Origin: Bradyrhizobium sp. CCBAU 53340
GTDB taxonomy: Bacteria > Pseudomonadota > Alphaproteobacteria > Rhizobiales > Xanthobacteraceae
Assembly (NCBI RefSeq): GCF_015291645.1
Contig: NZ_CP030055.1
Coordinates: 124,001 to 188,000 of the forward strand
DNA: 64,000 nt
Reading direction: 5' to 3'
Positions within the stretch are counted from its first letter, which is position 1, and each line of letters opens with the position of its first letter. The position numbers were made by a program, and so were the translations under genes. The notes under the pieces are model-generated. The model saw only the letters and a list, made by a program, of their open reading frames with translations. It was not told the origin of the DNA and did no database searches. Of this stretch, positions 26,419-35,495 are shown piece after piece.

Positions 26419-26778
26419 ATGTCTCGCGTCAAACGCGGTGTGACCGCCCACGCCAAGCATAAGAAAGTCTACAAGGCCGCCAAGGGCTTCTACGGCCGCC
26501 GCAAGAACACCATCCGCGCCGCCAAGCCGGCCGTGGAGAAGGCCCAGCAATACGCCTTCCGTGACCGCAAGCGTAAGAAGCGCACCTTCCGCGCGCTCTG
26601 GATCCAGCGTCTCAACGCGGCGGTCCGTCCGTTCGGCTTGACCTACAGCCGATTTATCGACGGTCTCGCCAAGTCGGGCATCACCGTGGACCGCAAGGTG
26701 CTGTCGGATCTCGCGATCCACGAGCCCGCGTCGTTCCAGGCGATCGCCGAGAAGGCCAAAGCCGCGCTCGCGGCCTGA
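26419..26778 (+). CDS. rplT: 50S ribosomal protein L20
   Basis: 119 residues, full length. The basic N-terminal extension is [20 protein letters not shown], followed by [20 protein letters not shown] and the conserved globular domain [20 protein letters not shown]. It is an early 50S assembly protein and, in some bacteria, the translational repressor of its own operon. It ends 11 bases before the stop of the convergent secreted-protein gene; a perfect hairpin GCGGGCC-TTCT-GGCCCGC (26793-26810) lies there without a T-run. Confidence 0.98.
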   Translation: MSRVKRGVTAHAKHKKVYKAAKGFYGRRKNTIRAAKPAVEKAQQYAFRDRKRKKRTFRALWIQRLNAAVRPFGLTYSRFIDGLAKSGITVDRKVLSDLAIHEPASFQAIAEKAKAALAA

Positions 26779-26789
26779 TAAGGCCTGCG

Positions 26790-27209
26790 CTAGCGGGCCT
26801 TCTGGCCCGCCTTCAGCGCGCGCTCCGAGTAACGCTGGGCGACCTCCGCCCGGCAGAATGCCGTGAACGAGAGATACATGGTACCGGACTTGTTCCGGTA
26901 CTTGATGTCGCATGCGTGCATCTCGCGCTTGTAGGCCTGTGTCTGCGCGGCACTGAGGCCGGGCTTGAAGTCCGCCTCGCACTTCTTTTCGACGGCGGCG
27001 CCGAGCTGGACGTCGCCGCTCGCGGTCAGCTCGCAATCCTTGAACACCTTCATCGCGCTTTCGCAGCTCTTCTGTGCGCTGATGGCATCGACGACCTCGT
27101 CCAGTGTCATGGATGTATCCATGCAGACCATGGCACGCGCCGGGCCGGCGACCGACAGAACGATGGCCGCAGCGGCCAGAGAAGCAGCAAGAACGGATTT
27201 CGAAAGCAT
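26790..27209 (-). CDS. Small secreted protein, unknown function
   Basis: 139 residues from ATG 27209 with AGGAGA upstream. A clear signal peptide ([20 protein letters not shown]) precedes a mature region of about 115 residues with six or seven cysteines: [44 protein letters not shown]. It has [14 protein letters not shown] helices and is probably a disulfide-bonded helical periplasmic protein. No family recognised. It is divergent from pheS. Confidence 0.78.
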   Translation of the reverse strand: MLSKSVLAASLAAAAIVLSVAGPARAMVCMDTSMTLDEVVDAISAQKSCESAMKVFKDCELTASGDVQLGAAVEKKCEADFKPGLSAAQTQAYKREMHACDIKYRNKSGTMYLSFTAFCRAEVAQRYSERALKAGQKAR

Positions 27210-27361
27210 CGCAAAGGTCTCCTCGTATCCTGTCTTGGTGCCGGGTCCCCGCGCGAGGTTCAACCCAGCCGCTCGAGAAGCCGAAAACACCGGCTTTTTG
27301 CTTGACGTTACGCCCTTCGGGCGGCGACAACCCAGCCGAATTTGGAGCCAAGGATTTGCCT

Positions 27362-28444
27362 GTGTCCGACCTCGCAACGCTTGAACCATCCATCCTCGAC
27401 CAGATCGCCGCCGCCGGCGATGAAGCGGCGCTCGAAGCGGTGCGCGTCGCAGCGCTCGGCAAGAAGGGCTCGATCTCGGCGCTGCTCGCCACGCTCGGCA
27501 AGATGTCGCCCGACGAGCGCAAGACGCAAGGCGCGGCGATCAACCAGGCCAAGGACAAGATCACCGAGGCGCTCGCCGCACGGCGCGACGTGCTGAAGTC
27601 GGCTGCGCTCGATGCGCGGCTCGCCTCCGAGACCGTCGACGTCACGCTCCCCTTACGCGATGCACAGGCCGAGGCCGGCCGCATCCATCCGCTCAGCCAG
27701 GTCTGGGATGAGCTGACCACGATCTTCGCCGACATGGGATTCTCGGTCGCCGAAGGTCCTGACATCGAGACCGACGACTACAACTTCACCAAGCTGAATT
27801 TCCCGGAAGGCCATCCGGCGCGCGAGATGCACGACACGTTCTTCTTCCATCCGAAAGAGGACGGCTCGCGCATGCTGCTGCGAACCCACACCTCGCCGGT
27901 GCAGGTGCGCACTATGCTGAGCCAGAAGCCGCCGATCCGCGTGATCTGCCCGGGCCGCACCTACCGCATCGATTCGGACGCGACCCACACGCCGCAATTC
28001 CACCAGGTCGAAGGCCTCGTCATCGACAAGCATTCGCATCTCGGCCACCTCAAATGGATCCTGCACGAGTTCTGCAAGGCGTTCTTCGAGGTCGACCACA
28101 TCAACATGCGCTTCCGCCCGTCGTTCTTCCCGTTCACCGAGCCGTCGCTGGAAGTCGACATCCAGTGCCGCCGCGACAAGGGCGAGATCCGCTTCGGCGA
28201 GGGCGAGGACTGGCTCGAGATTCTCGGCTGCGGCATGGTGCATCCGAACGTGCTGCGCGCCTGCGGCATCGATCCCGACGAGTACCAGGGCTTTGCCTGG
28301 GGCATGGGCATCGACCGCATCGCCATGCTGAAATACGGCATCGCCGATCTGCGCCAGCTGTTCGACAGCGACGTCCGCTGGCTGAGCCATTACGGCTTCA
28401 AGCCGCTCGAAGTGCCGACTCTCGCGGGAGGGCTGAGCTCGTGA
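27362..28444 (+). CDS. pheS: Phenylalanine--tRNA ligase alpha subunit
   Basis: 360 residues from GTG 27362 ([12 protein letters not shown]), with AAGGA seven bases upstream; TTG 27356 is a weaker alternative. An N-terminal coiled coil (about 1-90) binds tRNA. The class II core has motif 2 in [19 protein letters not shown] and motif 3 in [30 protein letters not shown] is the typical active-site region. It forms the alpha2beta2 synthetase with PheT, but pheT is displaced by 541 bases holding a DUF559 gene. Confidence 0.97.
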   Translation: MSDLATLEPSILDQIAAAGDEAALEAVRVAALGKKGSISALLATLGKMSPDERKTQGAAINQAKDKITEALAARRDVLKSAALDARLASETVDVTLPLRDAQAEAGRIHPLSQVWDELTTIFADMGFSVAEGPDIETDDYNFTKLNFPEGHPAREMHDTFFFHPKEDGSRMLLRTHTSPVQVRTMLSQKPPIRVICPGRTYRIDSDATHTPQFHQVEGLVIDKHSHLGHLKWILHEFCKAFFEVDHINMRFRPSFFPFTEPSLEVDIQCRRDKGEIRFGEGEDWLEILGCGMVHPNVLRACGIDPDEYQGFAWGMGIDRIAMLKYGIADLRQLFDSDVRWLSHYGFKPLEVPTLAGGLSS

Positions 28445-28476
28445 TGGCGCTGCTCGGCCATACGCCGACTCTCTCC

Positions 28477-28524
28477 GTTCCCTCCCCCCTTGTGGGGGAG
28501 GGTCAGGGAGGGGGGTAGCCGCGG
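28477..28524. repeat. Left arm of the inverted repeat flanking the DUF559 gene
   Basis: 48 bases. Its reverse complement equals the right arm at 28887-28935 except for one missing base. The purine-rich part GGGAGGGGGG (28506-28515) lies 9 bases before the DUF559 ATG and can serve as its Shine-Dalgarno sequence. The arm also contains an internal imperfect hairpin ccctcccccc/gggggaggg. Confidence 0.9.
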
Positions 28525-28989
28525 ATGCCGCACGCAGTTGTGAGCGAGCGTCAGCGCAGCCGGGCGAAGCAACTTCGCCGGACGATGACGCGTGCTGAGA
28601 CACAGCTGTGGCGCTACCTGAAAGCCAATCGCATGGATGGCGTGGGCATTCGCCGTCAAACGCCGATCGGAAACTACGTCGCCGATTTTGTATGCTTCGC
28701 CTCGAAGCTGATCATCGAGATCGATGGCGAGTCACACGACTTTGAAGAGCGGCAAAAGGCCGATCAGCGTCGCGACGCGTTCTTCGCCGCTGAGGGCTTT
28801 CAAGTTCTGCGCTTCACCAATGAGCAGGTGATGTCGAATCTAGAGGGAGTTGTTGAGGCAGTCCGCCAAGCGGCTTCTGCCGCCGCCCGCGGCTCACCCC
28901 CCTCCCTGACCCTCCCCCACAAGGGGGGAGGGAACACTAACACCGATCAAAGCAATTCAACCGACAAGAGCCGAGGCACACAGCCATGA
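28525..28989 (+). CDS. DUF559 (Vsr-like PD-(D/E)XK) endonuclease-domain protein inserted in pheST
   Basis: 154 residues. Core motifs: [11 protein letters not shown] (E25), [15 protein letters not shown] (D54), IIEIDGESH (E65, D67, H71), then [20 protein letters not shown]; all expected active-site positions are present. The ATG directly abuts the left repeat arm. The C-terminal 40 residues (including [13 protein letters not shown]) are encoded by the right repeat arm and the old intergenic sequence. The stop overlaps the pheT start (ATGA), so it is co-transcribed and coupled with the synthetase genes. Substrate and biological role are unknown. Confidence 0.88.
   Translation: MPHAVVSERQRSRAKQLRRTMTRAETQLWRYLKANRMDGVGIRRQTPIGNYVADFVCFASKLIIEIDGESHDFEERQKADQRRDAFFAAEGFQVLRFTNEQVMSNLEGVVEAVRQAASAAARGSPPSLTLPHKGGGNTNTDQSNSTDKSRGTQP
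28887..28935. repeat. Right arm of the inverted repeat flanking the DUF559 gene
   Basis: 49 bases, inverted relative to 28477-28524 with a single extra base (ggctca versus ggcta). It lies inside the 3' coding part of the DUF559 gene. I see no target-site duplication outside the two arms. Confidence 0.9.
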
Positions 28990-31394
28990 AATTCACCCTC
29001 TCCTGGCTGAAGGATCATCTCGACACCGACGAGCCGCTCGAAAAGCTCGCCGACAAGCTCACCATGATCGGGCTCGAGGTCGAGAACATCGAGGACAAGG
29101 CGAAGGCGCTCAAGGCTTTCACCATCGCGAAGGTGATTTCGGCCGAGCAGCATCCGAACGCCGATCGCCTGCGCGTCTGCATGGTCGACACCGGTGACGG
29201 CGGTGCGCCGGTGCAGGTGGTGTGCGGGGCGCCGAACGCGCGCGCCGGGCTCGTCAGCGTGTTCTCTCCGCCCGGCACCTACATTCCCGGCAAGGACATC
29301 ACGCTCGGCGTCGGCACCATCCGCGGCGTCGAGAGCCGCGGCATGCTGTGCTCGGCGGCCGAGCTGCAGATCTCCAACGACCATGACGGCATCATGGAAT
29401 TGCCGGCGGATGCACCAATCGGCGCCGGATACGCCGAATGGGCCGCGCTCGGCGATCCCGTGATCGAGATCAATCTGACGCCGAACCGGCAGGATTGCAC
29501 CGGCGTGCACGGCATCGCGCGCGATCTCGCGGCCGCCGACATGGGCAAATTTAGGGATCCCGGGATCAAGCAGATCAAGGGAGAATTCCCTTGCCCGGTG
29601 AAGGTCACGGTCGAGGACGCCAATCTGTGCCCCGGCTTTGCGCTGCGCCTCGTGCGCGGGGTCAAGAACGGCCCCTCGCCGGAATGGCTGCAGAAGCGGC
29701 TGGCCGCGATCGGACTGCGGCCCATCAACGCGCTGGTCGACATCACCAACTTCATGACCTACGACCGCGCGCGCCCGCTGCACGTGTTCGACGCCAAGAA
29801 GGTGAAGGGCAATCTCGTCGTGCGCCGAGGCCGCGACGGCGAGACGCTGCTCGCGCTCGACGGCCGTACCTACAATCTCGATGCTTCGATCTGCGTCATC
29901 GCCGATGAGCACGGCGTCGAATCGCTCGCCGGCATCATGGGCGGCGAGGCCTCCGGCTGCGACGAGAACACCACCGATGTGCTGATCGAATCGGCGCTGT
30001 GGAACGAGATCAACATCGCCCAGACCGGCCGCAAGCTCGGCATCAATTCGGACGCACGCTACCGCTTCGAACGCGGCGTCGATCCCGCCTTCATGGTGCC
30101 GGGGCTGGAGCTCGCGACCAAGCTGGTGATGGAGATATGCGGCGGCACGCCGTCCGAGAACGTGGTGGTCGGCAAGGCCTTCGGCGACGACCGCATCATC
30201 GAATTCCCTGTGACCGAGGTGAAGCGTCTGTCCGGCATCGAGGTGCCGATGCCGGAGATGAAGCGCATCCTGAGCCATCTCGGCTTCATGATGGCGGGTG
30301 CAGGCCCGGTGGTGAAGGTTGCGGTGCCGTCGTGGCGCATCGATGTGCACGGCAAGGCCGACATCGTCGAGGAGGTCGTCCGCATCTACGGCGTCGACAA
30401 GGTGCCGATGACGCCGTTCGAGCGCGGCGAGGACGCGCGCAAATCGGTGCTGACGCCGCTGCAGCTTCGTACCCGCCGTGCGCGGCGCGCTCTGGCGAGC
30501 CGCGGCATGGTCGAAGCCGTGACGTGGTCGTTCATCACCAAGCCTGCGGCGCAATTGTTCGGCGGCGGACAGCGCGAGCTCGAAGTGGCCAATCCGATCG
30601 CCGCCGATCTCTCCGACATGCGGCCGACGCTGCTGGCGGGCCTGGTCGCGGCCGCGCAGGCCAATGCCGATCGCGGCTATGGCGATGTTGCCCTGTTCGA
30701 GGTCGGGCAAGTCTTCAAGGGCGATCGCCCGCAGGATCAGTTCATGGCCGCGAGCGGCTTGCGCCGCGGACTTGCATCCTCGGAAGGTCTCGGCCGGCAC
30801 TGGACGGGCTCGGCGCAGGCTGACGTGTTCGATGCCAAGGCTGATGCACTGGCCGTGCTGGCTGCAGCCGGCGCACCGATGCAGGCGCTTCAAATCGTCG
30901 CCGGCGGTCCTGCATGGCTGCATCCGGGCCGCTCCGGCACGATCCAGATCGGGCCGCAGAACGTGCTCGGATACTTCGGCGAGATGCATCCGCGCGCGCT
31001 GGAGGCGCTCGGCGCCGACGGCCCGCTCGTGGTGTTCGAGGTGACGCTCGACCGCATTCCAGAAGCCAAGAAGAAGCCGACCCGCGCCAAGCCGCTGATC
31101 GAGCTGTCGGCGTTCCAGCCTGTCTCGCGCGACTTCGCCTTCATCGTCGACCGCACCGTCAAGGCCGGCGACATCGTCCGCGCCGCGCAAGGCGTCGACA
31201 AGAAGCTGATCACCGGCGTCAACGTCTTCGACGTCTATGAAGGCAGGGGCATCGACGACGGCAAGAAGTCTGTTGGCATCGCAGTGACGATCCAGCCGCG
31301 CGAGAAGACGCTGACCGACCAGGAGATCGAAGCCGTGGCCGCGAAGATCGTGGCGGAGGTCACGAAGAAGACCGGCGGCACCTTGAGGGCGTGA
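28986..31394 (+). CDS. pheT: Phenylalanine--tRNA ligase beta subunit
   Basis: 802 residues, complete. The N-terminal tRNA-binding (EMAP-like) domain contains [18 protein letters not shown]. The B3/B4 editing domain includes the [20 protein letters not shown] region, B5 follows, and the catalytic-like core has [12 protein letters not shown]. The C-terminal FDX-ACB anticodon-binding domain has [20 protein letters not shown] and [20 protein letters not shown]. The start ATG overlaps the stop of the preceding DUF559 gene. Nineteen bases later the TauE/SafE permease gene begins. Confidence 0.98.
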   Translation: MKFTLSWLKDHLDTDEPLEKLADKLTMIGLEVENIEDKAKALKAFTIAKVISAEQHPNADRLRVCMVDTGDGGAPVQVVCGAPNARAGLVSVFSPPGTYIPGKDITLGVGTIRGVESRGMLCSAAELQISNDHDGIMELPADAPIGAGYAEWAALGDPVIEINLTPNRQDCTGVHGIARDLAAADMGKFRDPGIKQIKGEFPCPVKVTVEDANLCPGFALRLVRGVKNGPSPEWLQKRLAAIGLRPINALVDITNFMTYDRARPLHVFDAKKVKGNLVVRRGRDGETLLALDGRTYNLDASICVIADEHGVESLAGIMGGEASGCDENTTDVLIESALWNEINIAQTGRKLGINSDARYRFERGVDPAFMVPGLELATKLVMEICGGTPSENVVVGKAFGDDRIIEFPVTEVKRLSGIEVPMPEMKRILSHLGFMMAGAGPVVKVAVPSWRIDVHGKADIVEEVVRIYGVDKVPMTPFERGEDARKSVLTPLQLRTRRARRALASRGMVEAVTWSFITKPAAQLFGGGQRELEVANPIAADLSDMRPTLLAGLVAAAQANADRGYGDVALFEVGQVFKGDRPQDQFMAASGLRRGLASSEGLGRHWTGSAQADVFDAKADALAVLAAAGAPMQALQIVAGGPAWLHPGRSGTIQIGPQNVLGYFGEMHPRALEALGADGPLVVFEVTLDRIPEAKKKPTRAKPLIELSAFQPVSRDFAFIVDRTVKAGDIVRAAQGVDKKLITGVNVFDVYEGRGIDDGKKSVGIAVTIQPREKTLTDQEIEAVAAKIVAEVTKKTGGTLRA

Positions 31395-31415
31395 TGCCCT
31401 GGAATGACAGGGCAT
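31394..31415 (+). promoter_or_regulatory. Intercistronic hairpin from the pheT stop to the permease start codon
   Basis: Perfect 8-base arms ATGCCCTG (31394-31401) and CAGGGCAT (31408-31415) around GAATGA. The 3' arm contains the first two bases of the permease ATG, so the folded form would hide that start. It could uncouple the permease from pheT translation. Confidence 0.5.
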
Positions 31416-32184
31416 GAGTATCACCGACTTCCTCTCGAAGGACGTCAGTCTCTCTATTGCGATGGCGCTCTGCGCCATCGCTTTCGTTTCGGGCACCGCG
31501 CGCGGCTTCTCAGGTTTCGGCTCGGCGCTGATCTTCATGCCGCTGGCGAGCAGCGTTGCGGCGCCGCGGCTGGTCGCGGCACTCCTCCTCGTCATCGACT
31601 TCGTTGCCGCCGCGCCGCTGCTGCCTGACGCGTGGCGGAAGGCGGATCGCAAGGCCACCGGCGTGATCGTGCTCGGCGCGCTGGTCGGCGTACCCCTCGG
31701 AACCTATTTCCGCAGCGTGCTTCAGCCCGTTACCACGCGCTGGATCATCTCCGGTTTCGTCACCGCCCTGCTGCTTCTGCTGCTGTCGGGCTGGCGCTAT
31801 CGCGGCAAGGACCACCTTTGGCTCTCGGTCGGTATCGGTGGCCTTTCGGGCTTCTGCAGCGGCCTGGCGCAGACCGGCGGGCCGCCGATTGTCGGCTATT
31901 GGCTCGGCCGCCCCATCGCACCGATCGTCGCGCGCGCCAATATCCTGCTGTTCTTCGGCGCCTCGGATTCCTTCTCGATGGTCAGCTACGCTACATCAGG
32001 CCTGATCTCGCGCGAGTCGCTGCTACTGTCGCTGATCGTTGGTCCCGTTTACGCGATCGGCGTCGGCTTCGGTGCTTCGCTGTTCGGCCGCGCCAGCGAA
32101 ACGGTGTTTCGCAGAATCTGCTACGCCCTGATCGCGATCGCGGTGATGACGGGGCTGCCGGTGCTGGACAGGGTGTTGCGCTAG
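31414..32184 (+). CDS. TauE/SafE family sulfite/anion exporter-like permease
   Basis: 256 residues with about eight hydrophobic segments. The duplicated TauE/SafE motif appears as ARGFSGFGSALIFMPLAS in the first half and GLSGFCSGLAQTGGPPIVGY in the second, the two halves being inverted repeats of the fold. Substrates in this family are sulfite, sulfoacetate and similar organosulfur anions; the substrate here cannot be set. It starts 19 bases after pheT. Confidence 0.9.
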   Translation: MSITDFLSKDVSLSIAMALCAIAFVSGTARGFSGFGSALIFMPLASSVAAPRLVAALLLVIDFVAAAPLLPDAWRKADRKATGVIVLGALVGVPLGTYFRSVLQPVTTRWIISGFVTALLLLLLSGWRYRGKDHLWLSVGIGGLSGFCSGLAQTGGPPIVGYWLGRPIAPIVARANILLFFGASDSFSMVSYATSGLISRESLLLSLIVGPVYAIGVGFGASLFGRASETVFRRICYALIAIAVMTGLPVLDRVLR

Positions 32185-32185
32185 G

Positions 32186-32312
32186 GTCGTCCCGGCGAAG
32201 GCCGGGACCCATACCGCGTGATCTGTCGATGTGGCCGGTCAAAGTACCGAACTTCGAGTCTTCGCCAAACCACCATTCGTGGTTATGGGCCCCGGCCTTC
32301 GCCGGGACGACG
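32186..32312. repeat. Inverted-repeat element, gtcgtcccggcgaaggccgg family
   Basis: The ends gtcgtcccggcgaaggccgg and ccggccttcgccgggacgac are perfect complements; each tip also folds on itself. It lies between convergent genes; a diverged copy is at 34906-35032. Confidence 0.88.
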
Positions 32313-32345
32313 GCGGAGTTTGTTGCGGCTTTGTTGTCTCTGCCC

Positions 32346-33734
32346 CTACCGCCGCGGCGCACGCCGCCGCTTCGTCGATTGCGTCGGCACGTCGGCCGGC
32401 TCGTCCTTCAGCGCACCGATCTTGCGCAGCGCGGCGTCCGCGGCGCGCTCGCCACTGTCCCAGGCGCCGTCGACGGTGCCCCACAGCGTCTCATGCGTGG
32501 CTTCGCCGGCGAGGAACACATTGCCGATCGGCTCGGTCAAAATCTTTCGCGAGAGCTGTCCGCCGGGCGAGGCTGCCGACATCGCGCCCATGACATAGGG
32601 CGAGGCATTCCAGCGCGTTGCAGCGGTCTTCTGCACCGCGGCAGCCGCCTCGCTGCCGAACAGCTTCGTGATCCACTCCTTGGCGAAGGCCGCCATCGCC
32701 TTCTCGCCCTGCTCTGAGAGATCGCGACCGAACGAGCCGCCGACGTCGATCGAGCACAGCGAGGATCCCCCGATATTGGCGTACATCAGCGCGGTACGCG
32801 TCCCGTTGCTCTGCTCGATCAGGATGTCGTCGCGCGCGAGGCCGAGCGGGTTGCCCGGCAGTTGCAGCACGATGTGATCGTAAGTGCCGAGCGAGAGCTT
32901 TGACGCCGCGTCGAGCGCGCGCTTGGGGATGTCGGGCGCGAACTTGATCGCGCCCGATGTGAGCACGTTGGTCGAGACCGTGATGATGGCGGCACGCGCG
33001 GCGATCTTGCCGGCTTGCGTCTCAACGCTGACATCGCGATTGCTCCAGACGATGCGGCTGGCCGGCGTCGACAGCACTGTCGGCACCTGCTCGCCGAGCC
33101 TTGTGATCAGCGTGCCCAGACCCTGGCGGCAGGCGATGGGGGAGTTGCGGTCCTGTGCACGCGCCTTATCGATCGCCGACAGCTCCTTCAGATCCTTGCC
33201 GGCAAAGCTCGCACCGAGCACGAATTCGGCGGCGCCCGCCCAATCACCGAGATCTTTCGGCAGGACCGAGGCGCAGGACGTATCGAGCTTGCCGCGCGCC
33301 GCTTCGTCGACGGCACGGTTGGCGCGCACCAGCGCCGCCAGAAAGTCCTCGGTCTCGCCCGCGCGCGCATTGCGGCGGCCGATGCGCATCTTCTGGCCCG
33401 ACGGTGCCGGCGACACATCGAGCCCGGCGCTGCGCGCCAGCCGGATCATCGGATTGGTATCGGGATTGTGCATCCAGCGCGCGCCGCGATCGAACGGCAC
33501 GTCGAAGGTCGAGCTGTCGGTGATGCAGCGCCCACCAATTTGCGACGCCGCCTCCACCACGACGACCTTGCGATTGGCCGCCATGATCCGCCGCGCCGCA
33601 GCGATGCCGGCCGCACCCGCACCGATCACGACGATGTCAGCATCGCGCGGCAGGGGCGCGGCGGTTGCGCGCAGGACCGGCGCTGCAGCAAAGACCGCCG
33701 ACGCCGATAGGAAGCTGCGGCGGGTGATTGTCAT
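32346..33734 (-). CDS. Tat-exported flavin monoamine oxidase-type protein
   Basis: 462 residues from ATG 33734 (MTITRRSFLSASAVFAAAP). The TRRSFLS leader is a twin-arginine signal. The FAD-binding GxGxxG is IVVIGAGAAGIAAARRI, followed by the acidic EAASQIGGRC and RGARWMH, all typical of amine oxidases. The C-terminal FAD contact is NVFLAGEATHETLWGTVDGA. It should act in the periplasm on an amine or L-amino acid. The C-terminal tail TQSTKRRRAPRR is unusually basic. Confidence 0.88.
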   Translation of the reverse strand: MTITRRSFLSASAVFAAAPVLRATAAPLPRDADIVVIGAGAAGIAAARRIMAANRKVVVVEAASQIGGRCITDSSTFDVPFDRGARWMHNPDTNPMIRLARSAGLDVSPAPSGQKMRIGRRNARAGETEDFLAALVRANRAVDEAARGKLDTSCASVLPKDLGDWAGAAEFVLGASFAGKDLKELSAIDKARAQDRNSPIACRQGLGTLITRLGEQVPTVLSTPASRIVWSNRDVSVETQAGKIAARAAIITVSTNVLTSGAIKFAPDIPKRALDAASKLSLGTYDHIVLQLPGNPLGLARDDILIEQSNGTRTALMYANIGGSSLCSIDVGGSFGRDLSEQGEKAMAAFAKEWITKLFGSEAAAAVQKTAATRWNASPYVMGAMSAASPGGQLSRKILTEPIGNVFLAGEATHETLWGTVDGAWDSGERAADAALRKIGALKDEPADVPTQSTKRRRAPRR

Positions 33735-33923
33735 GTCATGGTTTCCGGAGACTTGCGACGAACGGGAACAGCCGGCGAACCTTGCCGCATCTGATGTTGC
33801 GCAGCAACCATCATGGTGAATCAATCGTGCTTGACCTCACAGAGGCCATGAACCGAATTGCAACGGGTTTCGACCATGATACAGATGGAAAAAAGACGGC
33901 CAGAAAGGCCCCCGGGGGAGTTC

Positions 33924-34895
33924 ATGGGGACGGTCCTAGATTCAGTCGGAAAGGTGATAGCCGCCTACCTCTCGAAAGAGGTGCCGGGCTATGAGCCGTT
34001 CACACCCAGCGACCCCGAGCATCTGCGCGGCGTGATCCAGCCCGGCGACGTCATGCTGGTCGAGGGCAACAACCGCATCTCCGGCATCATCAAATACCTG
34101 ACGCAGTCGACCTGGTCGCATGCCGCGCTCTATGTCGGACCGGTCGAGGGCGCGGTCGAGCCCGACGGCGAGCCGCATGTGCTGATCGAGGCCAATATCG
34201 GCGAGGGCGTCACCTCCGCGCCGCTGTCGAAATATTTCCCCTATCACACCCGCATCTGCCGTCCGGTCGGACTGTCCTACGAGGACCGCACCACGGTGTG
34301 CCGCTATGCGATCAACCGCATCGGTTTCGGCTACGACACCAAGAACATCATCGATCTGATGCGCTTCCTGTTTCCGCTGCCGGTGCCGCAGCGCTGGCGG
34401 CGGCGCATGATCGCGCTCGGCTCGGGCGATCCGACCAAGATCATCTGCTCGGCGCTGATCGCGCAGGCCTTCGATGCGGTGCGCTATCCGATCCTGCCGA
34501 AGATCACCAAGGCCGGCAGCCGCGCGGCGCGCCGCGAGATCCTGCACATTCGCGACTCCTCGCTCTACATGCCCCGCGACTTCGATATCTCGCCCTATTT
34601 CGAAGTGGTCAAACCCACCATCGTGCACGGCTTCGACTACACGGCCTTGCACTGGGCCGACAAGCAAAAGCCGCTCGAGGAGGTAGCGGGCTCGTTCGGT
34701 GTGTTTCCAGAAACGTTCCGTGCGCCGCCGCTCGTTCCTGAAGCGATTGACGAAGAAGCGCCGGCTTCGGCTGAGCAAGTGAGCGAGGCGACCGCCGAGA
34801 CGGTTGAACGCGGCTCCGAACATGTCCCGCTGCTCAAGAGACTCGCGATGTACCGGCCGAGACGCCGAGGACGTGCGCGAGAGCGGGCCGCGTAA
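33924..34895 (+). CDS. YiiX/YebB-like permuted NlpC/P60 cysteine hydrolase
   Basis: About 323 residues. ATG 33924 (MGTVLDSVGKVI) is preferred for its GGGGGAG upstream; ATG 33876 would add a basic leader. The catalytic His is in TWSHAALYVG, an acidic residue in VLIEANIGEGV, and the nucleophile Cys in TKIICSALIAQAF. This His-before-Cys order marks the circularly permuted papain-like fold. LRGVIQPGDVMLVEGNNRIS resembles the family entry motif. The C-terminal 90 residues are unordered and Glu/Arg-rich. Substrate unknown; amide or thioester bonds in lipids or cell wall are possible. Confidence 0.8.
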   Translation: MGTVLDSVGKVIAAYLSKEVPGYEPFTPSDPEHLRGVIQPGDVMLVEGNNRISGIIKYLTQSTWSHAALYVGPVEGAVEPDGEPHVLIEANIGEGVTSAPLSKYFPYHTRICRPVGLSYEDRTTVCRYAINRIGFGYDTKNIIDLMRFLFPLPVPQRWRRRMIALGSGDPTKIICSALIAQAFDAVRYPILPKITKAGSRAARREILHIRDSSLYMPRDFDISPYFEVVKPTIVHGFDYTALHWADKQKPLEEVAGSFGVFPETFRAPPLVPEAIDEEAPASAEQVSEATAETVERGSEHVPLLKRLAMYRPRRRGRARERAA

Positions 34896-34905
34896 GGCCT
34901 CCGCT

Positions 34906-35032
34906 GTCGTCCTGGCGAAAGCCAGGACCCATTACCCCACAAGCAGTTTTGCGAAGACCCTGCGTTCGGTACGACCATCGAGCGCCATCGATAGATTCCG
35001 CGGTATGGGTCCTGGCTTTCGCCAGGACGACG
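34906..35032. repeat. Inverted-repeat element, gtcgtcctggcgaaagccag family
   Basis: The ends gtcgtcctggcgaaagccag and ctggctttcgccaggacgac pair perfectly. It differs from the copy at 32186 by compensating changes in both arms, which suggests the structure is under selection. Confidence 0.85.
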
Positions 35033-35062
35033 CTGGGGGGAAACGGCGCCAGTCACTCTCCA

Positions 35063-35148
35063 CGTCATTGCGAGAGGCTCTTGCGACGAAGCAAGCCAGA
35101 TTGCCTCTGCCGAGGGACTCAGGATTGCTTCGCTTCGCTCGCAATGAG
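35063..35148. repeat. Inverted-repeat element, cgtcattgcgag family
   Basis: The left end is cgtcattgcgag and the right end ctcgcaatgag; inner arms gcgacgaagcaa and attgcttcgc pair. A second copy is at 42936-43022. With the preceding element it fills the interval between the YiiX-like gene and csoR. Confidence 0.8.
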
Positions 35149-35167
35149 GGTGCGGCGGCCGCCTTCT

Positions 35168-35443
35168 CTACCGCTCCGCCCGCCCGATCACCGCCATCAA
35201 CTCCGCGATCTTCTCGCGCTGGTCGGCCTTGTCGCCGCTGGCGATTGCGTGCTCGACGCAATGGGCGACGTGGTCCTTCAGGATCTCTTCCTCGACCCGG
35301 CGCAGCGCGGCGCGCACCGCCGAGATCTGCGTCACGATGTCGATGCAGTAGCGGTCTTCCTCTACCATTTTCTGGAGGCCGCGAACCTGGCCCTCGATCC
35401 GGCCAAGACGTTTTCCGACGGATGCCTTGATGTCCTTGCGCAT
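35168..35443 (-). CDS. csoR: CsoR-family copper-sensing repressor
   Basis: A 91-residue all-helical CsoR/RcnR protein. The Cu(I) ligand set C33, H58, C62 has exactly the Cys-x24-His-x3-Cys spacing of M. tuberculosis Cso[20 protein letters not shown] and [10 protein letters not shown] contain these residues. It represses in the apo form and releases DNA on copper binding. It is divergent from the copper ATPase gene, with an operator-like palindrome 10 bases upstream of its ATG. Confidence 0.93.
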   Translation of the reverse strand: MRKDIKASVGKRLGRIEGQVRGLQKMVEEDRYCIDIVTQISAVRAALRRVEEEILKDHVAHCVEHAIASGDKADQREKIAELMAVIGRAER

Positions 35444-35452
35444 GGGGTCTAT

Positions 35453-35469
35453 ATACCCCTACCGGGTAT
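35453..35469. promoter_or_regulatory. CsoR operator candidate
   Basis: ATACCC-CTACC-GGGTAT, a perfect inverted repeat with the G/C-tract and flanking AT typical of CsoR boxes. It sits between csoR (ATG at 35443) and the ATPase gene (ATG at 35496), where it could control both. Confidence 0.8.
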
Positions 35470-35495
35470 GGGTTGCAAGGGGCCGGAGCAGGATA

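Noticed and set aside
26793..26810. Terminator after rplT (GCGGGCC-TTCT-GGCCCGC)
   Set aside because: A perfect stem but no T-run on either strand, and it lies in the coding end of the convergent gene; not called as a terminator.
28947..31658. 903-residue open frame on the minus strand opposite pheT
   Set aside because: It mirrors pheT codon structure in a GC-rich genome; His/Arg/Asp-rich with no family similarity, while pheT on the other strand is unmistakable.
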